Positions 35,102 through 46,654 of a DNA stretch of 64,000 nt are shown piece after piece; within the stretch, counting starts at the first letter, position 1, and each line of letters opens with the position of its first letter. This stretch comes from Cryptomeria japonica (taxonomy: Eukaryota > Streptophyta > Pinopsida > Cupressales > Cupressaceae). The stretch lies in the NCBI RefSeq assembly GCF_030272615.1, contig NC_081405.1, positions 19,860,547 through 19,924,546 on the forward strand. Direction: 5' to 3'. Under the pieces are notes generated by a model that searched no databases, was not told where the DNA came from, and worked only from the letters and a program-made list of their open reading frames with translations. A program made the position numbers and the translations under genes.

Positions 35102-36396
35102 GAGATGGTGTCTCTATTTGTATTTTGATCATTTTGTTGTATTGGCACAGACATGACATATTTTGTACATTGATCATTTTTGAGATATATATATATATAT
35201 GACACCATTTTCTTTGATCCTTATGTGATGTGTTATGGATTATGATTTCTATATGATTTTGATTTTTCTATGATGATGATGCAATGCTTAGATGTATGTG
35301 ATTTGTTATGCGATGAATATGATGTGTTTAATACATGATGTTGTGAGATGTATCTTGAAAATGAGATGTATGATATGATATGCAACTAATTGTAAAATGA
35401 TATGCAACTAATTGATTTGAGCATCCGCATTCTGCATTGGTCATCCTTGTATAGCCACATTTTGTTTGCTTTATTTATGGGTATCATCAGTGAGCATTGA
35501 TTTGTTTGGGATATGTTGAAAATTTATACAAGCATAATGGTATAATTGAACCATAATGACCTGAGAAAAATTTACATGATTTTTTATTTTGCAAGATAAC
35601 ACAAGCGTCAAGGTATAATTGAACCAGGACGACCTGAGTGTGGATTGCATATTAACAGACAAGTTTAAACCATTTGTATGCACAATGTGGGATCATGTCT
35701 TCAGTGATATGCTTGGAATCATGTCTCGAGACAAGTATCTACACAGTACAAATGATCGCCTGATAGAGAGAAAACTAAAAAGTATTGGAGTCCCCATGAC
35801 TTTCTCTAGCATGAAGCATTGTTGAGAAAATATAGATATATCCAATAATTACAAAAAGTTCAAGTGCAAAAATAGTCAAAACTTTATGCAAGATGCAACA
35901 TTTGATGCTTCAGAAAATCATTCATCATATTTTGTGAATCCTGTTAAGTGATCAATGTGTGGTTTTTGTGATTGTTTGAGTTTTGTTTGCTAGATATGAT
36001 GTTCTGAGTTTCCTACAAGTTTTGACGTCTTGAACTTGCTGCAAGTTCGGATTGATACTACCCCTAGCCAAGTGTGCTTCTGAATGTGGATATGTACAGT
36101 GATCACCAAGCCATGGTGAGATGCGGTGAAAGGATATGATGATAATCCAGGATAGTGACTACGCTAAGTATGTCCTGGATGGATATTGTGATAAAAATGT
36201 CGAGTGATGGCCGATAGTGTTTAACTGTGGATATAATGGTATGGTAGTAAAAGATAGATAGAGGAGTTGTCCTCTCACAATAGCGCCTATTGCCAGGTTT
36301 TCACCAGTTGCTTTTATTGTACCTTTTTATTTTCTTTTTCTTGATTTTTGATTTTTTTGATTTTTGATTTTTTGAGTTTTTCATGCATTAGACTGC
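35102..36396 (-). other. E3 convergent region between PMD and pol 3' ends, with conserved blocks
   Basis: No gene. It has GATGAT low-complexity text (35200-35410). A 27-base word starting GGTATAATTGAACC occurs twice (35539-35565 and 35612-35638), 73 bases apart. A block GATCACCAAGCCATGGTGAGA lies at about 36099, and a T-rich run at 36310-36385. All of these recur in E2 at 55043-56543. Conservation of non-coding text here suggests a signal on the genomic RNA or an end-processing site. Confidence 0.7.
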
Positions 36397-37470
36397 TCAA
36401 GTGTAGTATTTCTTCGGATGGATGCTATTAGTTGGTTCGTTGAGCACATCTGCTTTTGAAGTTGTTAGCTAATAAGCACCCGATCCATAGGCTAATATGA
36501 TGACATAGGGACCTAACCAGTTAGGTTCGAATTTCCCTTTCCTATCCCGATCTTGCTGATTTCTAGGATTTTCCTTGAGTACTAGGTCACCAATTTTAAA
36601 AATTCTGGGAATGGCCTTATGGTTGTAGCTTTTGCACATGCATTGCTGATATGCTTTGAGATGAGTGTAGGCACATTGACATCTTTCATCTAGTAGTTCA
36701 AGCTCTTGTAATCGGTTGACTCGATACTCTTCATCTGAAATTAGGCCTTTCAAAGAGACTCTAAGAGATGGAATTTCTACCTCCAATGGTAAAATTGCTT
36801 CTGGTCCATATACCAATGAATAAGGTGTAGCTCCTGTAGGTGTGTAGATGCTAGTTCTGTATGCCCAAAGTGATGGATTGAGTTGTACATTTCAATCTTT
36901 ACCTGCATCATTCACTATTTTCTTTAAGATTTTCAATATTGTTTTGTTTGATGATTCTGCCTAACTATTCCCCTTGTGGGTAGTAAAGTGTAGAGAAACG
37001 ATGTTGAATTTTGAAATGTTCACATTGTTCTCACACATCTTGGTTCTTAAAAGGTCATCCATTATCTGTGATGATGGAACTTGGAATGCCATATCTGCAA
37101 ATCAGATAATTAAGGATAAAAGATGCTATCTATTTTCCAGTTACTGTGGTCATGGGGACCGCTTCAATCCACTTCGTAAAGTATTCTATTGCAGTTATAA
37201 TGAACTTGTGTCCATTTGAAGATGAAGGATGAATTTTTCTGACCAAGTCCAGTCCCCACTGGCAAAAGGGGCAGGATGTTGTGAATGGTTGTAGATCCTG
37301 TGCTGGTGCATGTATAAGATTGCCATGGATTTGGCATTAAGGACACTTCTTTGCAAAGTGATAAGAGTATTTTTCCAATGTCCGCCAGTAATATCCCATT
37401 CTTAAAAGCTTTTTAGCAAGAGTAGGACCACTTGAATGTGTGCTAAAGATACCTTCATGAATCTCTTGTA
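36397..37470 (-). pseudogene. E3 pol: integrase
   Basis: The zinc domain tail reads CQIHGNLIHAPAQDL. The core begins WGLDLVRKIHPSSSNGHKF with the first Asp, and ITD follows. DNG is disrupted and a frameshift falls close to it. The C-terminal part (36469-36816) is open: MVYGPEAILPLEVEIPSLR, then RIFKIGDLVLKENPRN and the WLGPYVI chromo-like end region. The frame closes at TGA 36397-36399, after a stop following GSGAY. E2 has a better preserved core at 56902-57390. Confidence 0.86.
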
Positions 37471-38260
37471 AAGCGGATTCTTATTCATTACGATCAAGGA
37501 AATGAAGAAGAGTACCATCTAGACCTCGACGGTACAAAGTATCAGCAGTGAGAGTATAATGGGCAGCTTGCTGGATAAAGTTGCATTTTTGGTTTCGGGA
37601 TAGGTCAATAGGTAGGATATTGCTCTTAAGATAGTCGTATATCAGTCCATATAACGGAGAATCAGAACCAATCAAGGCATAGATAACATGGGAATCAGAA
37701 TGGTCATAGGCTGGGGAGAACAGTTGCTCTACCAAAAACTCATAACGATTCTGTTGCTCTGGAATTTGCAGTAGTGAAGCAATAGTAGCCATTGCATCAG
37801 CTGCTCTGTTGTCCAACCTTGGTATTTGCTCGAAGGTGATGTGTACAAAATATTGTTTAAAATCATCCACCATTCGCTTGTATGGTAGCAGCTTGTCGTC
37901 CTTTGTCTGATAGTCATTGTTGATTTGATTGATGACTAGTTGTGAATCTTCGTAGACTTTTAATTTTGTGATTCTCCATTCCATGACCAGCTTGACGCCA
38001 ATAACCAATGCCTCATATTTAGCAACGTTATTTGTGCATGTAAACATAAGCCTATATGATCTTGGTATGGTGTGCCCTTCAAGAGTGATGAACAGAATGC
38101 CAACACCTAAGCCATGTTGTGTATAGGATCCATCAAAGTATAGGGTCCATTGTTTGGTGGAAATAGTAAGAACATCCATGTCCAAAAATTCGATCTCCAT
38201 AGGTTGTTTTCCATGTAGTGGTGCTTCAACCATTTGATCTGCAATCACTTGTCCTTTGAT
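37471..38260 (-). pseudogene. E3 pol: second, archaeal-type RNase H and integrase N-terminus
   Basis: A 255-codon open stretch with all four catalytic acids of an RNase H: TLYFDGSYTQHGLGVG, KYEALVIGVKL, VYEDSQLVINQ and DNRAADAMATIAS. After it come the linker YEFLVEQLFSPAYD and the start of integrase, TADTLYRRGLDGTLLHFLDRNE. This is the best preserved part of E3 pol and supports assignment to the Tat lineage. Confidence 0.9.
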
Positions 38261-38759
38261 AGCTCATTGCTCTGTGTAGTGGATATAAAATTTACTAAGA
38301 ATCATGACCCATTTAGCCAATCTGCTTGTAAGAGCTGCCTTGTTGAGTAAATATTTGAGAGGATCAATTTTTGTTGAACTTGATTGTATACACTAGCATG
38401 TAATGTCAGAACTTTTGAGAGGCAAATACCACCGTTAGACAAGCCTTCTCAATGAATGTATAGTTTAGTTCATATTGGTTCAATGTCCTACTGATGTAGT
38501 ATATAGCTCGTTCCTTGCCCTGTTGATCCTCTTGTGCTAATAATGCTCCCAGTGATATATCTATTGTTGAAATGTAGAGAATGAGTGGCTTCCCTGCTAT
38601 TGGTGGTACTAGAATTGATGGGTTCATTAGATATTTCTTGATTTGATAGAATGATTCTGCACATTTGGATTCTCATTTGAATGATACATTTTTATGTAGC
38701 AAATGATTGAATGGGAGACTTTTATCTGCTAATTGAGTGATGAATCGCCTGATTGATTG
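38261..38759 (-). pseudogene. E3 pol: RT-linked RNase H
   Basis: The block LILYISTIDISLGALLAQEDQQ leads, with YYISRTLNQYELNYTFIEKACL next. The canonical first Asp is replaced (ISTI), as in E1, which fits a decayed first RNase H beside an intact second one. Frameshifts separate it from both neighbours. Confidence 0.85.
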
Positions 38760-39796
38760 GAGTCATCCTTGTAGAGATCTAATTTGGCTGATGTTCTTTG
38801 GTGGTGGCATCTCCATGATGGCTTGTACCTTTGCTGGATCTACTTCAATACCCTTAGCGGAAACTATGTAGCCTAGTAACTTTCCTAATGTAACCCCGAA
38901 GACACTTCTTAGGGTTGAGCCTGACCTGGAATTTTTCCAATCTGTCAAAAATCTTTTCTAAGATGCTTAGATGTTCTGCCCTAGTGAATGATTTGGCCAG
39001 TAAATCATCCACATAGTCCTCCATGAAGGTATGCATCATGTCATAAAAGATTGTTGTCATTTCTCGTTGATAAGTTGCCCCTGCATTCTTTAAGCCAAAA
39101 GCCATGACATTCCAATAGTATGTTCCCTAGGGACAGGTAAATGTTGTTCTATCTTGATCCTCCGAGGCTATCTTGATTTGGTTATAGCCTAAAAAACCAT
39201 CCATTAGTGATGGCATTGCATGGCCTGTTGTGCGGTCTATAATTATGCCGATACTGGGTAAAGGAAAGTCATCCTTGGGACAGGCTTTGTTGACATCTCT
39301 AAAATCAGTGCATATTCTGATACTGCCATCTGGTTTTGATACTGGTACAATGTTGGAAATCCATTCAGCATAGTTGATAGGTCAAATGAATCTGACATCT
39401 AATAGTTTCTTCAGCTCCGCTTTAACCATGAGTGCCACATGTGGATTCATCTTTCGTAGTTTTTGCTTGACTGGCTTAGCTCCTGGAGTAATGGATAAGT
39501 TATGCTTGATTAATTATGGATCAATCCCAAGCATATCTGCATATGACCAAGCAAAGTTGATTTGTCTTTCTTTAAAAAAATTGATAAACTCTGATCTTTC
39601 TTCCTCTATCAAAGATTCTGCAAGGTGTTTATTTTTGGCTGCTTCTGTAGTACCAATGTTGATTGACTGAGTGGGCTCAATCAATATGGGTGATCACTCA
39701 TGATAATGTTCAAGAAGAGTGTCAAGTCTCCCATCTTTAGGTGCCTTAAAAAGGTTTTCACCCTCAGATGTGTCCTTTATTTTTACTTTTTGTAAT
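38760..39796 (-). pseudogene. E3 pol: reverse transcriptase
   Basis: Order on the minus strand: WISNIVPVSKPDGSIRICTDFRDVNKACPKDDFPLP, here noted as WISNIVPV, ICTDFRDVNKACPKDD and PLMDGFLGYNQIKI-like blocks; then MAFGLKNAGATYQREM, YVDDLLAKSF with the catalytic Asp pair, and GYIVSAKGIEVDPAKVQAIM. One frameshift lies after NPKKC (near 38890), and stops occur upstream. It is about as similar to E1 RT as expected for two subfamilies of one lineage. Confidence 0.88.
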
Positions 39797-41179
39797 CTAT
39801 TGCTGCCATTGACTGGTTTTCAGTAGTAGATCTTTTATGTTGTTCATTTTTGCAACTGAGAGACTTGGCACTCCCCTGATTGTAGATGGTGTTACTTTGT
39901 TCACTGGTAGAGTTTTTTTTTGGGTTAACAGTACACAAGTAATGAATAATGGATTCGTCCTTTGGGAAAATTGGTATATCAGAGTTTCAGGTTCATCCCA
40001 ATCTATGAAGTCAGGAAAGACAAGTGGTAAGGAGTCTTTAGGTGGATCAAGTTCAACTGTTGTAAGTGTCAAGATGGAGGTATCATCGTGGTTGGACTTG
40101 GTGTTAGAGAAGTTAAGGATTCCGTTGAGGTCTTCGATGGCATCATCTTCCGTATAGACTTTCTCGTAATGTCGTTGCTCGTTTTCCTTAGCATCATAGA
40201 TATTTTGTGGACCAAATTCAAGTGGTCGAGATTCTGTGCAAAGTTCTTCTTGAGAGATGGGTGTATGACTATCATTTGCACAAATATCTTCAGTAACATT
40301 AGAACAGCTTCCCCATTCATATTCATTGGAATTAGTCTCAGAGGTAGTATCCCAGATTCTGGTAGTGCTGTGGACTAGTATGTTGTAGGGTGAGAACAGG
40401 TCTTTGATTATCGATACAAGTTTGATAGTTTTCTCTGATTCTGTGTTAGATCCTGCTTCCACTCTTTGCATTTGTTCATATACTGTCTCTCCTTGGGGAG
40501 GGATGATGTTATCAGGAGGTGATTCCTCTTTTTTGGATATTGGTTCTTGAATATGATGTGCTTCTGTAGTAGATGTTTCCTTCTTTTTTTTGATGGGTTT
40601 CTCTTGATGTTGCTTTTGTTCTTGATTTTCACGTTCTTTGTGTATTGTCTCCACTGACTCAAATAGTGCTTCCTGCCAGGAGTCCTCCTTGTATTTCTTC
40701 TTTGCTTTCCACTGAGGTTTTTGGTATTTTCTTGGTGTTTTCCTTGGTGGTAGAGTATATTCATAGCCCAATCCTTTTTTGTCTTTATTGAATTGTGAAG
40801 GAGGATCCAATGGTTCTGTGATGCCTTCCTGACGCTTGCCTATAGGTCCTTTGCCATGGTATCCCATTTGTTGCATGACTAGGTAACCTTTTCCATACAG
40901 GTGTGTTGGTATAGCTACCTCCATAGTAGCTGCTCTATCTTCTTCCTCATCTTTATACAGCCAACTAAGGATGTCTTTCTCCTCTAATTCATTTGCTAGA
41001 GTGCCTAGTTGAATAAATTTGACATCAAACTTGGTGATGGGTTGTGTCACTTGATGTGTTGATGCTGAAGGTAGTCCATGATATTTAGGTGACACTGGTA
41101 AGTTGGATAAACATAATAGCTCCAAAGAGTATTCTCCCATGCCCTGCTCTTTGATTTTTATCTTCTGTTTGAAATCCAT
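39797..41179 (-). pseudogene. E3 pol: G-patch and charged linker
   Basis: A 460-codon open stretch between protease and RT. A G-patch lies at residues ~95-140: YGKGYLVMQQMGYHGKGPIG, then GITEPLDPP, then KKGLGYEY. It is followed by a Lys, Glu and Gln rich linker (residues 150-240) and an acidic segment with FIDWDEPE. G-patches bind nucleic acid or RNA helicases; in some retroviruses one follows the protease. Here it probably belongs to the pol polyprotein. This is a large open frame in an otherwise broken gag-pol. Confidence 0.78.
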
Positions 41180-42060
41180 AGATAGTGATGTAGACTTTTC
41201 TTGCTAAAGATCTAGTGCTAAGTTACTTTGTTTTTCTCTATTATGTGGAACCAAGCTGTCTTGGGCTGCCCCCATAGCATTACAATGTTGAAAAGGATTA
41301 TGATCTGCTGATATAGAAATCTCCTACCCATTGTAGGGGAACTTAACACACTGATGATAAGTAGAAGGTGTTGCTTGCATTTCATGTATCCAAGGTCAAC
41401 CCAATAAGATATTATATGTGAGGTCTATGTCTAAGACTTGGCACATAGTGTCCTTTTGTATTGGTCCTACTTGAATTGGCAAAATTACTGTTCCTTTGGA
41501 TGATCTCTCTTCATCATCATATGCTTTGATAGTGATCTTTTTGCATGGATCAATAGATTGCTCAAAAAAGCCTAATGCACAGATAAGTTTAAAGGTACAG
41601 ATATTGAGTCTAGCTCCTCCACCTATTAATACTCTTTTGACTCGATGCTTGTATACCAAGACTTCAATGTGGAGTGGAGTATTGTGTGGATGGCTCAATG
41701 AGATATTATCATGCTCAGAAAAAGTGAGGTTATGAGGCCCTGTCATATGAGCTACCATGGCTTGGAATTTGTCAGCATCCAGATCTTAAGGTATATTTAT
41801 TTCCAATAACAATTGTTCCAAGATGTCTTTGTGTTTTGGTGAAAGTTTTAGCAACTCCAGTATAGATATTTGAGCAGGAGTTTTGCGCAGTTGACTAACT
41901 AGATCATATTGAATTTTGGGTATGGTATTTGTTGTTGACATATGCCCTTTCAAGACATATTTTTGAGCTCTGGTTGTTACGTTGACATATTCATGTTCAC
42001 GCTTATCTTTGATTGTGATGATGTTTACTTGATTGTCCCCAACTGATATATGATTGATGG
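41180..42060 (-). pseudogene. E3 pol: aspartic protease
   Basis: The protease core is open at 41396-41758: PLHIEVLVYKHRVKRVLIGG, then ITIKAYDDEERSSKG and LDIDLTYNILLG. The catalytic Asp of the expected LIDxG motif is Gly (LIGGG), so this copy is inactive; E1 keeps the Asp. The flanking text to the gag knuckle and to the G-patch stretch has stops. Confidence 0.85.
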
Positions 42061-43627
42061 TGTTATTTTATATGTGATTGATACGAGCCCCACATGTATC
42101 GTTCAAGGTTGAAGCTCCATCCTTGTTGTAGTTTGGAAAAGGATTTTTAAAGGCTCCATGGTCACCATTTGTCTTGAGACCATCGACCATTAAATCACCT
42201 CTATCAATCATGTCTTGAACAATGTTTTTCAGTCTCATGCAATCATTTGTTTGATGACCTTTGTTGTGATGAAAATCACAAAAGTGAGTCATTCCACCAG
42301 GGTAGTTTGATTTGTGGTTCAAAGTTGTTGATCACTGGTAAGGAGATAATTTTGTTTGCCAGAAGTTCTCTAAATGCTGACTCCAGTGATTGCCCTAGTG
42401 GTGTGTAAATGCGTTTTGGAAAGTTGTTTGCATTACCCCATGAGTTTGGATTAGGTCCTTGATTGGTATTATTGTTTTGGGCATTGTTTGTGTTGTTTGT
42501 GTTGAGTTGATCTTGATTGGTATTTGGTGCATAAGTGTTAGTGCCTTGGTTAGTACCTTTGGGATTATTTGTAGCTTGAGGATTACCCGATAATGCGAGC
42601 ACTGGTTGCTATTTAAATTATCAATGAAAATTTCCATCTTTTCCTTCTCAGGGACATCCCGAGGATATCTTGAGACCATCCATCACCAACATTGAAGAAA
42701 TACCATGAATGTTTCATTGTTTTTCTGCTTGGTGTTATAGACATCTAACATGGTGATAGCGTGCTGAATGTTATAGGAATATTGAGTTATGAATTTGTTG
42801 ACTAGTTCATCGAATGATCTGACGGGGGGTGTGATTTTGGATAACCATTCCATTGTTTGCCCTCCCAAGCTTCTTGGGAATAACCTCATCAAATAGGTGT
42901 CATCATGGGCGAATTCAAGACTCAAGGTACAAAATTCCCAAATATGATCACGAGGATCACTTTTCCCATCATATTTGTCAAATTTGGGAACGTCCGAGTT
43001 TGGGGGAAAAGGCACCATGTTTAATCGTCTCTCAAAAGGATAAGGACAAATTTAAGTTAAGGACTACCGTACTGTTGTCCCTTGTTGCATGTCTTGCATT
43101 TGTCTTTGTAACATTTGCATTTGTTGAGTGAGAGAAATCAAAGGTGCATTATTTTGCCGAGGGAAGAGTTCTTCCCTTGTATTAGTTCTAAGTTGAAATG
43201 GTGTGTGGGATGGTATGTTTTGCTCGGGAACGTCTTGCTCAGAGATGTTTTTCTCTGGCAAGTTCTGTTCTAGTAGATTTTGCTCATGTATGTTTTGTTC
43301 AGGGTCACGGGCTTCTTCTTCCCTTTGTCATTCTTGATATTCATAATGTCGAGATCTTGTTCTAAAAATGTCAGTGTCCAAATCGTCAGGAAGTTTAACT
43401 CCTTTGCTTGTGAGCATGATCATATATTTTTCTTTGTCATTTTCCATGAGTTTTTCCACAAGCCTTTGAAATGAAGCGCTTTCTTGACACTCTTGAAGGA
43501 GTTCCTCAGAAATTTTGGTGTCCTCTAGATGTGTACCCTCGAAAGGATTTGATAATCTTCGATTCATGTTGGATTCCGGTTGCATTTCACTTTGTTTGTT
43601 TCATTGAGAGCGAGTAACAACGGGCAT
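42061..43627 (-). pseudogene. E3 gag (broken)
   Basis: Starts at ATG 43625-43627 (MPVVTRSQ, then a TGA). After an acidic N-terminus comes a Gln-rich heptad stretch with MQMLQRQMQDMQQG near 43090 (likely coiled coil). The gag core at 42683-43018 has KFDKYDGKSDPRDH and RLFPRSLGGQTMEWL, followed by an Asn- and Gln-rich spacer. The knuckle CDFHHNKGHQTNDC (C-x2-H-x4-H-x4-C) is near 42260. Stops and at least one shift break the frame. Confidence 0.83.
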
Positions 43628-46600
43628 CTAGTAAAAACTTTCTGTGACAAAGCTGATGAACTCCTCTTCGATGTGTTGCTCAGTGGTTGGTGGTTCAAAT
43701 TGGGGCATGTTGTAAGTGATGCACTCTTCGGGAAAAAAGGATGGATTGATCTTTCCTCCTTGGTTTATGCATTGACTGAATGTTGATTTTTGACAGAATG
43801 CTCTACTCCTCAATGGTTCTTTGTCAAATTTGTTTGTTTTGTTTTGAAGATACAAGCACATATGACGAAGGAATGTTCGATGACATTTGAAGAGTTGGCG
43901 ATTGATGTATAAAAATTTATTCCTTTTGGCAAGTTTTAGAGAATGGGGTTGTTGTTTCTTCAACTTAGTGTTATGATAAATACTCTTTCTTCTTAGAATA
44001 TGAGGATTAGTCATGCACAAGCGATCAATGGTTTCCTTTGATTTGTTTTGGATTTAGTTTAGCTTGTTTTGGAAACTCAAGTTTTACTTTATCAAAGTGA
44101 AGGTTTAGATGCCCCCTCATGACAAAGTGTGTCAAATGATATGGAATATGAGCTTTCCTGATATGGAAACTTGATTTGACAACTTGGAGTTTTAAAACAA
44201 GTGTGTTTTGGGATATAAATCCATTTGATTAAAGGACCTGCTTGATACCTGTGATGAGGTTTCCTGATTCTGATAAGAGAGATGTGTTATCTTGTGACTA
44301 GTTTTCAGATTTTGGACAACTTTGTTTGAAAAAAAACTTGCTTTGAGAATAGTTTTGGATACTTTATTTTGGTTTTCTGTTTGACGAAGTTCAAGTTGAG
44401 GAAGAAAAGCTCCCGAAATTATTTTCAAAATTTTCAAAAATGACCTCTATTTTGCCCCCTGCTTTTTTGGTTTTGGCTATGCACTAAAATATAGACGTAA
44501 TGTGCTATAGAAAGTCCTTAATGCACTAGAGAAAAGAGCCCACACGCTATGCTACCCCCTGTGACGCACTAACCGGTTTGTTTTGATTTTATCTTGGTTC
44601 AAAATGTTATGCGCTAATATGGACCACCAATGCGCTAACTGTTGATCTCTACGCGCTAAGGTTTGGCTTCCACGCGCTAAACTATTTTCAAAACGCGCTA
44701 CTTGAAACTACTAGTTTTGGATTTTGATGAAGCATTGATGTTAAGCCCTAATGCGCTAAGGTAAAGGTTTAATGTTCTAAAAGATGGTTTCTACGCGCTA
44801 AGAGGTTGCTCTTACGCGCTAAACTGCCTTGATATTTTGACTTGGTTGTTTTTCTGAAAATTTTGGAATTTTGCTTTGAGTTTTTAGTGATGATAGATGA
44901 TTCTCTGAAGTAACAAATGAAGACACATCACCAAAGAGATAACCATTTTTCTTAATCTAAACAATGAGTGTATGTTCTGCAAGGATGTGTTCAAATCCCC
45001 AATGTTTTAATAGGTTTAGATACAACAAGTAATTCGATTAGACGCTTTATTCAAGGGTCATAAGCAATATCATAGCCCACTAGTCTCGATACTCTGTCAG
45101 CTCAAACAATCGTGTCACCCCTAGGGGGCACTTGTTTTTTTTTCCTTTTGCCAGAAATTAACCCAAAGTGAATTGCTTCACAATTGAGTAGTTATCTTGG
45201 GAGATATATGGTGAGTGATCTTGGGGGCAGATTCTTCCCCACCCTTGCACTATAATATTACAAATGTCTAGATATTGACTCAGCTCAAAGTTTCTATGCT
45301 AAGGTTCGTAATCAGGCTTCCCGTTCAGCCATCACTGATAAACTCCCTCAGGAGGCTTCCCAACCTTTAGAACAAAGACTTTACGTATCTCAAGGATACT
45401 GGGGGAAGGCTAATCACTACGCGCAACCATTGAAAAGGAATTTCATCACTTTCCACTTTTGATTATAGTGGGTTGGAACACTTGGCTTCAAAGTCGTTTC
45501 CCACTTAGGTCGTTCCCTTCACACCAGCCAAAAATGGCTTTAAGAGTTTTTCAACCCCTCCGGAAGGCAGGCCTGCTAAAAGGTTTTAATGCAATATGAC
45601 TGAAAGCATAAGAATGGTCTAGCTTTTTGATCACCCAGTTAAGGGGAGAGCATATTCCTTCCACTTTTGAGACAAGGCAAACAAGGTTCTTTTTATCTTT
45701 CAAGTCAATGGTTTTCTAAATCTATATGGAGATGTTGCTCCATCAAAACATGGTGTTTATTTTATCCTTTTAAGGCAATGATTTTCTGATCTATTGAAAA
45801 GGAACTTGGTCAACAAAATAAATGTGATGTTTGGTCAACAAAAGAAATCGATTGAAAGGGGAAGATCTTCCCTCTTTAGTTGTAAATGACTTTTGGACAT
45901 GTGTGATTCTTTACTTTGCAAAAAATTAAAGTGGATCCTTTTATGCACCAAAGGATGGTGAAGTTCTTTTTAAGCCCCTTTGTTTGCAAAACTGAAAAAT
46001 TGCCTTTGTTCTTTTTAAAACCCAAAGTGAAGATTTTTCTCCTAGAAAAGCAAGAAAAGATTGTTTTGTGGTTCTTTTTATAGCCCAAACAAGGTGAGTT
46101 CAATTTTATTTAACAAGAATTAAAAAAATACTCTAAATTCTAACTAACTTGAATAAGTTAGTAAAAATTTAAACTATTTATGATTCTAGAAATAAAACTA
46201 AGCTCCCATCTGTAAGAAACTGTCAAAAACCCTGCAAAATACCAAGTAAAATAGTTAGAAAAATCTTTGTATTTTGTGGATTTCAACAAGTCTAATTTCA
46301 AATTCGGTTACAATTTTTAATTTTGTCTTTGTCTGTGATGTGCTATAGAAAAGACTGTATGTGCTACAAAACAACTGGGATGCACTAAAATGTTTTCGGA
46401 ATGCGTTGCTCTCTTTTTATCCAGCACTGAGACCTACAGGAAAATGTTAGTAGAGATGATGCACTAAGATATGGTCTGCACGTGATGGGGAATGAGTCCC
46501 ACACACTAAATAGTGAGCTAGATGCACTGCTAACTAGATGCGCTAAGAGTCATTCCCTATGCACGGATTCCTATTTCCCGCGTACCTGCAAAAGTGATTA

Positions 46601-46654
46601 TATTTAAAAACCAATTTGATTAATGGGGTAGAGCCCCACAGTGGGCACTAGAAA
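43628..46654 (-). other. E3 untranslated leader
   Basis: About 3.0 kb with no supported gene. TTTAGCGCG-type motifs, on the minus strand, cluster at about 44480-44830 and again, weaker, at 46330-46600. Degenerate TTAAAAAGAAC boxes lie at 45690-46080. A stretch at 45350-45600 shares GGGAACGACCT and AGGCCTGCC words with the E1 leader. Confidence 0.7.
46631..46650 (-). other. E3 primer-binding site, tRNA-Lys-like
   Basis: On the minus strand TAGTGCCCACTGTGGGGCTC, four bases after the 5' LTR. It matches about 16 of 20 bases of the sequence I recall as complementary to a plant tRNA-Lys 3' end. Confidence 0.6.
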
